Assembly (NCBI GenBank): GCA_037414955.1
Contig: JBBEWH010000085.1
Location: forward strand, 1 to 64,000
DNA: 64,000 bases
DNA from: Phytohabitans sp037414955
GTDB lineage: Bacteria; Actinomycetota; Actinomycetes; Mycobacteriales; Micromonosporaceae
Direction: 5' to 3'
The notes below the pieces were generated by a model, which was not told the DNA's origin, searched no databases, and was given only the letters and a program-made list of their open reading frames with translations. Positions 25,279 to 34,500 of this stretch are shown one piece after another (the stretch's first letter is position 1; every line of letters begins with the position of its first letter). A program made the translations under genes and the position numbers.

Positions 25279-27120
25279 TCAGTCCACCTCGACGACGTTC
25301 TGCCGCGCCGCGGAAAGCTGCTCCAGCTCCCGGAGCACATCACTGGCGAGGACGAACGCGGTGCCCGGCCGATCGCCCAGCACGTCTCGGGCCCGCCGCA
25401 GGTTGGCGCGCGCCGTCTGCAACGAGTGCCGCAGCGCGCGGCCGGCCTCGCTGGCGCCGCCCAACAGCTCCCGGTCGAAGAGGTGCTCGGCCTCGTTGAG
25501 CAGCTCGGCGGCCAGGTCGGTGAGCGCCTCGCTGCGCAGCGGCGGCGCGCTGACCAGGTTGGCCGCGGTGACCAGGCACTCGACGACCCGCGCGGTGTAA
25601 TACCAGGACGGCTGGTCCTCGGTGGTATCGACGTGCGGGAAGGCGCCGGACGCCTGGTCCCACAGGTCGCGGCCGTGCCCCTCCTTCAGGCGCCGCCGCT
25701 GCAGGTGGTCCCAGATCAGGTCGGCCTGGGTGAGTAGCCGGCCACGCAGCTCGGTGTCGCCGACCAGACCGGCGATCTGGATCGTGCGCTTCAGCAGCAG
25801 CGGCGAGAAGTCGGACACCACCCAGGTGAGCGTCCGGTCGCCAAGGGCCTCGCTGCCGAGCAGGTCGAACACGACGCCCGGAGCGTGCATCGTCATGGCC
25901 TCATCGCCCTTCAGCGCGCGGCGCGTGATGCGGCCCCGCTTGGCGAGCTCGTCGAGCACCCAGCCGACCCGGCTCAGCTCCACATCGGACTCCCGGCGGC
26001 TGACCAGGTCCTGCACGGTTACCGCGGAGACGAGGAGACTGAAGTAGTCGTTTTCCAACTCGTCGTTGGTGCGCCAGGGGATGTCCTCCAGCGGCCACCT
26101 CACCGGGTCGAAGCTCGCGATCGTCGACCAGTACTGCTGAGTGAGGTCCCACCGGATCTGGAGGGAACGCGCCAGCCGCTGCTGCTCCTCACTGAGCAGG
26201 CCCAGGATGCGGGTGCGCTCGCTGAACAGGGCCGCGATGCCGTCGAGCGCGACCACCGTGAAGTACAGGTAGGGCTTGGCCTCCGCCACGCCGTCCCGCT
26301 GGCCCCCGACCTCCTCGGCGACCTCGACGGCCGGCGCATCCTTGGCGATGCCCCAGGACCAGCCGCACTCGAAGAGCCGGTTGGGATTGTCGAGGTCGAG
26401 CACCTGCTCGGTGCCGGAACCGATGGTGAGCTCGCGGAGCGTGGCGCTGACCTGCTGCAGCGCCCGGCGCAGCCGCTCGACCACCTGCCGGGTCGGCTGT
26501 CCACTCTGGTTGGCCGTGCGGATCAGCGCTTGGCCCTCGCGGGACTCGGCGTCGAAGACGTTGACCGTGAAGCTACGCAGCAAACCCACCATGGCGGCGG
26601 TGAGCCGCTTGCTGGCCAGCGCCTCCAGCCGATCGACGTCGCGCCGGAGATCCTCGCGCCGCAACTCGGCCCGGAACACCCGCAGGAAGCCGATCGTGGC
26701 CAGGGTCAGCGTCACCGACGTGGCGAACGAGTCGACCACATCGAGGGCTAGCTGCGCCTTGGTGGGCTCGCTGGCGTCGCTGGTGCGGAAGTAGCTGTCG
26801 CCCGCGAAGATCGGCGTGCCGTCGGGATCGCTGTAGCGCTCCATGTATTCCGTCAGGACGCGGACGAGCCGCTGCGGGATCTCGATCGGGTCACCGAGCG
26901 CGCGCAGCGCCGCCGCCACGTGCTCGTCCGTGGCGTTGGGCTGATCGATCTTGAATGACGGAACAGCCGTGGCGGGCGTCATCAGACACAGGAGTTGCTC
27001 GGCATCGCTGATCGCGTTGGCGCCCGCGCGACCGCCCCACTGCCACTTGCCGTTTTGCGCAGACGACCGGGCCGTCGCCCGCCACACTTCAAGAAGCTGC
27101 TGTCGCGGCTGCATCCTCAT
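25279..27120 (-). CDS. SCO2524 family protein
   Basis: 613 residues, ATG at 27120 or 27114. A large, mostly helical, soluble protein with no catalytic motif I can name. N-terminal QPRQQLLEVWRATARSSAQN and WGGRAGANAISDAEQLLCLM, then an all-alpha body with HEAT- or TPR-like character (WYYTARVVECLVTAANLVSA). One hydrophobic stretch (DSFATSVTLTLATIGFLRVF) could be a buried helix. Assignment rests on position and N-terminal pattern; the function is unknown. It is one base upstream of the P-loop gene and 44 bp downstream of the methyltransferase. Confidence 0.72.
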   Translation of the reverse strand: MRMQPRQQLLEVWRATARSSAQNGKWQWGGRAGANAISDAEQLLCLMTPATAVPSFKIDQPNATDEHVAAALRALGDPIEIPQRLVRVLTEYMERYSDPDGTPIFAGDSYFRTSDASEPTKAQLALDVVDSFATSVTLTLATIGFLRVFRAELRREDLRRDVDRLEALASKRLTAAMVGLLRSFTVNVFDAESREGQALIRTANQSGQPTRQVVERLRRALQQVSATLRELTIGSGTEQVLDLDNPNRLFECGWSWGIAKDAPAVEVAEEVGGQRDGVAEAKPYLYFTVVALDGIAALFSERTRILGLLSEEQQRLARSLQIRWDLTQQYWSTIASFDPVRWPLEDIPWRTNDELENDYFSLLVSAVTVQDLVSRRESDVELSRVGWVLDELAKRGRITRRALKGDEAMTMHAPGVVFDLLGSEALGDRTLTWVVSDFSPLLLKRTIQIAGLVGDTELRGRLLTQADLIWDHLQRRRLKEGHGRDLWDQASGAFPHVDTTEDQPSWYYTARVVECLVTAANLVSAPPLRSEALTDLAAELLNEAEHLFDRELLGGASEAGRALRHSLQTARANLRRARDVLGDRPGTAFVLASDVLRELEQLSAARQNVVEVD

Positions 27121-27164
27121 CTGTCGCGACCACCATCCCGGCGAGGCGTGCCCTGGTCAAATGC

Positions 27165-27917
27165 CTATTTGGCGACCCCCAACGCCAAGAGCATCGTGCC
27201 GCTGTATCCCTCGCGCAGGGGGTGCTCACTCTTGATCGGCACGACGCTGAAGTCAGTATCAACCAGGTCAGACAGGCATTCGTGTATGTCGTCGATGGTA
27301 ACTGGAACGGCGGGATAGCGGTATGACCCAACGAGGTAACCCTCGGACTTCTCCATGAAGGCGGCGGCGAACGGGGCACCTGCCTTCAGCGATTGCACAA
27401 AGTGCCTGGTCGCGCGCTTGAACTCAGCATAATCGCTGGTGATCGACTCAGCGACGAAGAACATCGTGCCGAGGTCCCAGTGCTGTACCGGCAGCTCGAA
27501 GATGTTGCCTCGGCACACCATCGCGCTCGCGGCCAGCCGCTTGCGGGCGTTGCCCGCTGCGCCACGGCTTCGGCCGAGCCGGCTGAGCTGGCGCCAGAAC
27601 GCGTCCCAAGACGGGCGGAACGACTTGATCTCGCGGTGCAGCCACGCGATATTGGCAGCTGACCGCTCCCAGAGCGTGATGCTCTGGCAGAACGGCAGCA
27701 TAGTGAGTGCCGGATAAAGGTTAGTGCCCGACCCCACGTCGACGCCATGTTGCGATCGAGTGTCCTTGAGATGGTCAGCGAAGAACTGGCTCATCTGGGC
27801 AAGAATCTGCCGGTCGTCATCGCGGACCGAAGCATAATTATGGTTGAAATACCAGTTAGAGTCGAATTTATCCCACTCACACTGATCATTTCGCATGCCC
27901 ACCCCAACGTGGGTCAT
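27165..27917 (-). CDS. SCO2525 family SAM-dependent methyltransferase (NNMT/PNMT-like)
   Basis: 250 residues from ATG at 27917 (GAGGGGG 8 nt upstream); an in-frame ATG at 27896 is an alternative. The N-terminal CEWDKFDSNWYFNHNY and SAM motif GVDVGSGTNLYPAL, followed by ITLWERSAANIAWL, resemble the NNMT/PNMT/TEMT class of small-amine N-methyltransferases. SCO2525 proteins belong to this set. The gene and its upstream region are visibly less GC-rich than their neighbours, with AT-rich codons (AATTATGG, ATTTATCC). It is first gene of the minus-strand operon; 138 bp separate it from asnB. Confidence 0.8.
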   Translation of the reverse strand: MTHVGVGMRNDQCEWDKFDSNWYFNHNYASVRDDDRQILAQMSQFFADHLKDTRSQHGVDVGSGTNLYPALTMLPFCQSITLWERSAANIAWLHREIKSFRPSWDAFWRQLSRLGRSRGAAGNARKRLAASAMVCRGNIFELPVQHWDLGTMFFVAESITSDYAEFKRATRHFVQSLKAGAPFAAAFMEKSEGYLVGSYRYPAVPVTIDDIHECLSDLVDTDFSVVPIKSEHPLREGYSGTMLLALGVAK

Positions 27918-28055
27918 GGACACGACCCCCTCACCACGCACGGCGGCGCCGCCGGAGCCTTCATAATGAGCACCCTCGGGGTCGTGTCTGAGTAACCATC
28001 CCACCCTACTACGGACTAGCTAACGGCGCGGCTCAACCTCGGGTAACGTTGATCT

Positions 28056-29987
28056 TCAAGCCACCATCGAGCCGACGACGGGCTTGGTGAGCAGGGCGGA
28101 TTGGTTTCGGGGGATGCCCGGATCGAGCGATCGCGCCACGAAAATCGCGTGCCAGACGCAGAAGACCAGCACCGTCCACACCTTCCGTGAGTGATCGATT
28201 GCGCCACGCTTGTGTTCTTCCAACAACCGCAAGGCGTACGAGAGATCCAGCAACTCCCCCGCCTGCGACGTGGCCAGGATGTCGCGCGCCCACTCGTACA
28301 TCTCGCCGCGCAGCCACACCCGTGTCGGTGTGGGGAAGCCCAGCTTGCGACGGTCCACGATGGCCGGCGGCACCACGCCGCGCAGGGCCTGCCGCATGGC
28401 GTACTTGGTGGCGTCGGAGCGTGGCGGCAGCTTCAGGTCCACCGGGAGGGTGGCGGCCACGTCGAAGACGGCGCGGTCCAGGTACGGCACCCGCACCTCC
28501 AGCGAGTGCGCCATCGAGATCCGGTCGGCCTTGACCAGGATGTCGCCGCGCAGCCAGGTGAACAGGTCGACGTACTGCATCTTGGTCACGTCGTCCAGGT
28601 CGGTGCACTCGGCGTAGATCGGCGCGGTCACGTCGGTGTACCGCACCGACCCGTCGTTGCGGCGCAGCAGCCCGCGCTTCTCCCGCTCGTCGAACATGCG
28701 CGCGTTGCCGTAGTAGCGCTCCTCGATGCGAGTGGTGCCGCGTTCCAGGAAGCTCTTGCCCTTCACGCCGCGCGGGATGACCCGGGACACCGCGCGCAGG
28801 CCGCGCTGCATCGAGTTGGGCAGGCTGCGTACCGCGTGCAGCGACAGCGGCTCCCGGTAGATCGTGTACCCGCCGAAGAACTCGTCGGCGCCCTCGCCGG
28901 ACAGCACCACGGTGACGTGCTCGGCGGCTTTCTTGGCGACGAAGTACAGCGGCACCAGCGACGGGTCGGCCACCGGGTCGTCGAGGTGCCAGACGATCTT
29001 CGGTAGCGCGTCCATCATCTCCCGCGGCCCGATCGTGGTCGGGATCGTGGTGACGCCGAGGTGCCGCGCGGAGTCCTGGGCCACCTCGATCTCGGAGTAC
29101 CCGGACACGTCGTATCCGACCGTGAAGGTGAGAATGTCCGGGTTGACCTCGCGGGCGAGCGCGACCACGGCGGTGGAGTCGATGCCGCTGGACAGGAACG
29201 CGCCGACCGGCACGTCGGAGCGCATGTGCAGGCGCACGCTCTCGCGCAGCGTGTCCCGGATCTCGTCGTAGACGCGCTGCCGGTCGGTGACCGGCGTGGG
29301 CCGGAACGCGGGCCGGTACCACCGGCGCAGCCGCAACCCGTCGGCGCGGTCCCAGGTGAAGGACTCGCCGGAGCCGACCCGCTTGATCTCCTGGTGCAGC
29401 GTGGCGGGCTCCGGCACGTACTGCAGCGTGAGGTAGTGCGACAGGCTGCACGCGTCGAGGGTGCCGCTGGCCAGGAATGGCAGCAGCGCCTTCTTCTCCG
29501 AGGCGAGGTACAGGCCGTCGGCGGCCTGGAGGTAGTGCAGCGGCTTGATGCCGAAGTAGTCGCGGGCGCCGAACGCGCGCCGCTCTTGCCGGTCCCAGAT
29601 GACGAACGCGAACATGCCGCGCATCCGGGCCAGCGTCTCGTCGGGCCCCCAGTGGTGGTACCCGGCGACGATCACCTCGGCGTCGCCCTCGGTGGCGAAG
29701 GCCGCGCCGTGTGACCGGATCAGCTCGGCGCGCAGCTCGACGTAGTTGTAGATCTCGCCGTTGAAGATGAGCAGGTAGCGGCCGTCCGCGTAGGTGAGCG
29801 GCTCCCGGCTGTTCGCCACGTCGATGATCGCCAACCGCTTGTGCGCCAGGACGGCGTCGTCGTCGACCATTTCCACGCCGGTTTCGTCCGGCCCCCGGTG
29901 GTGCAGGCTCTCCAGCGCGCTCGCGATCGCGTCTCGCCGGTTGCCCGCATCGCCGCTATTCGCAAAAAACGCTAAAAGTCCACACAT
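28056..29987 (-). CDS. asnB: Asparagine synthase (glutamine-hydrolysing)
   Basis: 643 residues from ATG at 29987, so that Cys2 (MCGLLAFF) becomes the N-terminal glutaminase nucleophile. The glutaminase domain includes HHRGPDETG, AHKRLAIID and LIFNGEIYNYVELR. The synthetase domain has the PP-loop AFLSSGIDSTAVVAL, VVLSGEGADEFFGGY and the C-terminal YLDRAVFDVA. It converts aspartate, glutamine and ATP to asparagine. It is full length and divergent from pepP with 67 bp between starts. A longer ATG start at 30092 would bury Cys2 and is rejected. Confidence 0.93.
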   Translation of the reverse strand: MCGLLAFFANSGDAGNRRDAIASALESLHHRGPDETGVEMVDDDAVLAHKRLAIIDVANSREPLTYADGRYLLIFNGEIYNYVELRAELIRSHGAAFATEGDAEVIVAGYHHWGPDETLARMRGMFAFVIWDRQERRAFGARDYFGIKPLHYLQAADGLYLASEKKALLPFLASGTLDACSLSHYLTLQYVPEPATLHQEIKRVGSGESFTWDRADGLRLRRWYRPAFRPTPVTDRQRVYDEIRDTLRESVRLHMRSDVPVGAFLSSGIDSTAVVALAREVNPDILTFTVGYDVSGYSEIEVAQDSARHLGVTTIPTTIGPREMMDALPKIVWHLDDPVADPSLVPLYFVAKKAAEHVTVVLSGEGADEFFGGYTIYREPLSLHAVRSLPNSMQRGLRAVSRVIPRGVKGKSFLERGTTRIEERYYGNARMFDEREKRGLLRRNDGSVRYTDVTAPIYAECTDLDDVTKMQYVDLFTWLRGDILVKADRISMAHSLEVRVPYLDRAVFDVAATLPVDLKLPPRSDATKYAMRQALRGVVPPAIVDRRKLGFPTPTRVWLRGEMYEWARDILATSQAGELLDLSYALRLLEEHKRGAIDHSRKVWTVLVFCVWHAIFVARSLDPGIPRNQSALLTKPVVGSMVA

Positions 29988-30054
29988 AACCTGATTCTCC
30001 CACGAGGTACCGTCGGAGCCGGGCAAGAACGCGGGATTGGGAGGATGCGGGGTC

Positions 30055-31512
30055 ATGGCCGACGAGGACGCCAAGGCAGCAGAGGTACGCACGGAATCGC
30101 ACGACCCGGACTATCCGGAGGCGTTCCTGGCGTTCATGCGCACCGGCTGGCGCGACGATCCGCTCGACGTGGCGCGGCGGCCGGAGGCCGACAACCACGC
30201 CCAACGCCGCGCCGCGCTGTCCGCCGCCTTCCCGGGCGAGACCCTCATCATCCCCACCGGCCACGAGAAGGTCCGCGCCAACGACACGACGTACCCCTTC
30301 CGGCCGGGCAGCGACTTCGCGTACCTCACCGGCGACCACGACCCCGGCGGCGTCCTGGTCGTGCGCCCGGACGGCGACGCCGTCCTCTACCGGCGGGCCC
30401 GCACCTCCCGCGAGTCGGACGAGTTCTTCCGCAGCCGCGACGGCGAGCTGTGGGTCGGCCGCCGCCACTCGCTCGAGGAGAAGGCCACCGAGCTGGGCGT
30501 CCGGACCGCGTCGCGGGCCGACCTGCCCGGCGTCCTCGCCGGGTGCGCGCCCGCGCGCACCCGCGTGCTGCGCGGGTTCGACGCCGAGGTGGACGCGGGC
30601 GTCGCGGCCTACGACGCCGCGGACCCCGGCACCCGCGACCGCGCGCTGGCCGAGGTGATCGCGGAGCTCAAGCTGGTCAAGGACGACTGGGAGATCGCGC
30701 AGCTCCAGGCCGCGATCGACGCCACGGTCCGCGGCTTCGAGGACGTCGCCCGGGCGCTCCCGGCCGACCGCGCCGTGTCCGAACGGCTCCTGGAGGGCCT
30801 GTTCGCCCTGCGGGCGCGGCACGACGGCAACGACGTCGGGTACGGCTCGATCGTCGGCGCGGGCGCCAACGCGACGACCCTGCACTGGGTACGCAACGAC
30901 GGCGCGACCCGGCCCGGTGAGCTGCTGCTGATGGACATGGGCGTGGAGGGCCACCACCTCTACACCGCGGACGTGACCCGGGTGCTGCCGGTCACCGGCG
31001 CGTTCTCCCCGCTGCAGCGCCAGGTCTACGACATCGTGTACGCGTCGCAGCAGGCCGGCATCGACATCATCAAGCCCGGCGTGAAGTTCCGCGAGGTGCA
31101 CCAGACCTGCATGCGCGTGCTCGCGGAGGGCCTTTCCGACCTCGGCGTGCTGCCGGTCAGCGTCGACGAGGCGATGTCCCCGGAGTCCACTGTGTACCGC
31201 CGCTGGACGCTGCACGGCTTCGGGCACATGCTCGGCATCGACGTGCACGACTGCTCACGGGCCCGCAAGGAGAAGTACCGGGACGGCGAGCTCGGCGAGG
31301 GCTACGTGCTGACCGTCGAGCCCGGCCTGTACTTCCAGCCGGACGACGACCTGGTGCCGGCCGAGCTGCGCGGCATCGGCGTCCGCATCGAAGACGACGT
31401 GCTGGTGACGTCGGCCGGCGCGCAGGTCCTCTCCGCGGCTCTCCCCCGCCAGGCGGCGGACGTGGAATCCTGGCTAGCCGCCCTACGCGACGAGGGCCTT
31501 CACCTCCCCTGA
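30055..31512 (+). CDS. pepP: Xaa-Pro aminopeptidase (M24B)
   Basis: 485 residues from ATG at 30055. An N-terminal AMP_N domain precedes a pita-bread M24 domain with metal ligands in LLLMDMGVEG, YTADVTRVLP, HGFGHMLGIDVHD, LTVEPGLYF and GVRIEDDVLV. It removes N-terminal residues preceding proline and uses two Mn ions. It is cytoplasmic. It converges on the pullulanase gene, with palindrome B between. Confidence 0.93.
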   Translation: MADEDAKAAEVRTESHDPDYPEAFLAFMRTGWRDDPLDVARRPEADNHAQRRAALSAAFPGETLIIPTGHEKVRANDTTYPFRPGSDFAYLTGDHDPGGVLVVRPDGDAVLYRRARTSRESDEFFRSRDGELWVGRRHSLEEKATELGVRTASRADLPGVLAGCAPARTRVLRGFDAEVDAGVAAYDAADPGTRDRALAEVIAELKLVKDDWEIAQLQAAIDATVRGFEDVARALPADRAVSERLLEGLFALRARHDGNDVGYGSIVGAGANATTLHWVRNDGATRPGELLLMDMGVEGHHLYTADVTRVLPVTGAFSPLQRQVYDIVYASQQAGIDIIKPGVKFREVHQTCMRVLAEGLSDLGVLPVSVDEAMSPESTVYRRWTLHGFGHMLGIDVHDCSRARKEKYRDGELGEGYVLTVEPGLYFQPDDDLVPAELRGIGVRIEDDVLVTSAGAQVLSAALPRQAADVESWLAALRDEGLHLP

Positions 31513-31515
31513 CGC

Positions 31516-31564
31516 AAGGAAGGGCCCCTTCCTATCGCTTTTCGCATAGGAAGGGGCCCTTCCT
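31516..31564. terminator. Palindromic element B, likely bidirectional terminator
   Basis: AAGGAAGGGCCCCTTCCTAT, loop CGCTTTTCGC, ATAGGAAGGGGCCCTTCCT. It is a long stem within which each arm is itself nearly palindromic. It sits exactly between convergent pepP (ends 31512) and the pullulanase gene (ends 31569). Confidence 0.8.
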
Positions 31565-31568
31565 AACC

Positions 31569-34500
31569 TCAGCCCACGAAGACCGCCACGCTGCGGCCCG
31601 GCACCGTGAAGGTGCCGGTCGTCGCGTCGAAGGACGCGGTGCGGAGCACCGGGTCGGCGGATTCCCGCAGCACCGGGTGCAGGCTGACATCCGCCCCGCG
31701 TAGCGCCGGCAGCCTCTGGGTGGCGGTGTCCGGCGTGGCGTTGAAGACCACGGTGAGCTCGTCGCCGAGCCGCATCGTGAGGACGCCGGGCGTCTCGTCC
31801 GGCCCCGACAGCGGGAACGACAGCTCGCGCTGCACCGATGCCGCGTCCCCGAGCGAGAAGAGCGGCGACGACGCCCGGATCCGCAGCAGTTCGGCGTATC
31901 GGGCGGACGCCAGCCCGATCGCCGCGCAGTCCGGCACGAGCGCCGGGTCGGCGAGCAACGGCCGGGCGTACGGCCACTTGTCCTCGTTGTCGGCGGCCGG
32001 CGGAAGCCCGAGACCGAAGCCGTTGCCCTGCGCGCAGTCCCAGCGGATCTGGTTGAACCAGTCCCCCGAGTTGTACGAGTTGCGGTCCAGCGACTTGGAC
32101 CGCAGCCGCTCGGAGCCCGCCGTCACGAACCCGACGCCCTGACCGAGGACCACTGTGGACAGCGCGAGCACCTGCATCCGCGCCCGGTCCGCCGGGCCGG
32201 TGGCAGCGGGCAGCTTGTACGCCAGCGCGTCGTACAGGATCTCGTTGTCGTGGGCGTCCACATAGGTGACCGCCTCGCCCGGCGCGGCCGTGTAGCCGGC
32301 CGGCGAGCCGTTGTAGTCGACGTCCGACCCCGTCACGACCGAGCCCGAGGAGGACGTGAACCGGTACCCGGCGAGGTTGCCGGTCAGCCCCACCTTGATG
32401 AGGTCATGCTGATGCAGCAGCCGGGCCCGCTGCTCGTTCAAAGGCCCGTTGACCGGGTCGCCGTTCGGGTCGGTGTAGAGCCCGGACGCGAAGCCCTGCA
32501 GGCGCGGGTTGGCGTCGAACGGGCCGCCGCCGCGCACAGCGTCCCGCAGCCGGTCGTTGAACGTGGCGATCCCGGTGCCGGCCATATTGGCCTGGGTGGC
32601 CTGGACGAAGCGCGCGTCGCCGGCCACCTCGCCGAAGTCCCACCCCTCGCCGTAGAGCAGGATCGCCTTGCCGTCGACACCATCGCGCGCCACCGTCAGC
32701 GCGTCCAAGGCGCGACGGACGGCCAGGATGTTGGCGCGCGGGTGGTGACCCATGAGGTCGAAGCGGAAACCGTCCACCTTGTACTGCCGGGCCCAGGTCA
32801 CCACCGAGTCGACCACGAGCTTGCTCATCATCGCGTGTTCCGGTGCGGTGTTGGCGCAGCACGTCGACGTGGCCACCGCGCCGTCCGCCAGCAGCCGGTG
32901 GTAGTAGCCGGGCACGATCTGGTCGAGCACCGAGCCGCGGTCCACACCGGACGCCGACGTGTGGTTGTAGACCACGTCCATCACGACCCGGAGGCCTGCG
33001 CGGTTGAGCGCGGCCACCATCCCGCGGAATTCCTGGGTACGCCTGGCGGGATCCACCGCGTACCCGCCCTCGGGCACCGTGTAATGCAGCGGGTCGTAGC
33101 CCCAGTTGTAGCCGTCCCGGTCGGCCACCCGCGCGATACACGCCTGCTGCCGGTCCGAGTCGGGCGGCAGGGCGGCCAGGTCGCACGGCGGGCTCGCCTG
33201 GTCGGCCCGGCGCTCCGGGATCGTGGCGAAGTCGAACGCCGGCAACAGGTGCAGGTGGGTCACGCCGGCGGCGGACAGCGAACGCAGGTGGCGCATCCCG
33301 GCGCCGTCCGCACTGAACGCCGCGTAGGTTCCGCGGTCTTCCGGGGGCAGCGCGGCGTCGGCGATGGAGAAGTCCCGGATGGACACCTCCTGGATGTGGC
33401 TACGGGTCGGCGGCACCGCTGCCGGCTTGCGCAGCCGCGCCCAGCCGGCCGGCGCGAGCGCCGGGTCGCTCAGGTCGGCGACCAGGCTGTGCGTGGAATC
33501 GGCTGTCAACGCCACCGAATAGGGGTCGGTGACGGACGCCGTCCGCACCGAACGGGTCGCGGGCTGCCAGGCGGTCACCCGGTACCGGTAGTAGCGCCCC
33601 GTGAACGCGCCGGTGGCCGACCACACGCCGGTGCGGTCGTCGCGGCGCATGTCGACCAGTCGTGGCGCGGACGTGGGCGAGTCGAACAGCTCCAGCGCCA
33701 CCGACCGCGCGGTCGGCGCCCAGACCGCCAGCCGCGCGCGTCCACCCTGGAACGTCGGGCCGAGCGCGGCGTCGACGGCCGGCGCGTACAGGTCGTCGAG
33801 CACGCCGGGGATCTGCACACCGGTCGCGGCCAGCAGGGTGCCCTCGTGGTCCCGCTCGGTCACCACGAGCTGGCCGCGCAGCGCGTCCTTCACCGCGGAC
33901 AGCCGCGCGAGCGTGAAGGCGCGGTAGTTCCACAGATGCGGGAACCGCTCGCGCTGCGCCTCGGTGAGCCCGTTGCGCTGCGCTGCCAAGGGAATTTCCC
34001 GGTACGAACCCACGAGGGCGCCATCCACGATAGACAGGCCACCGTCCGGGGCGACCACCAGGTCATAGCGCTTGCCGTCGGTCGGCCCGGTCTGCCACGC
34101 CACCGTGGACCGGTCGATCCAGTGCGCCCGGGACTTCGTGATGTCGAGGTCGCGGCCGGTCGAGACGGGCACCGGCAGCAGCCGCCCCGGGCTCCCGGCG
34201 AGCAGCCACGTTTCCCGGCCGGCGGTGGCGAAGTCGAGGCGCTGGTCGTCGGGCAAGTCCTTGGCGTCTCCCTTGTGGATGATGTAGCTGAGCCCGGTGG
34301 CATCGGCGGCGAGCGGCACCCGGAACGTCACGCCGAACGCGTCCCGCCCGGCCGGCGCGAGCGGCGCCGCCCAGTCGGTGGGGTTGGCGGCGCCGTCCCA
34401 CACATGCAGTCCCCAGCCGGTGTAGTCACCATCGGCCCGCCGGTAGTGCAGCACGGCCACGCCGTCTTCGGGCGGCGGCGCGCGGTACGAGGTGTCGACC

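Noticed and set aside
29988..30092. Longer asnB start at 30092
   Set aside because: It would place residues before Cys2, which must be N-terminal for glutaminase activity, and would overlap the pepP gene start.
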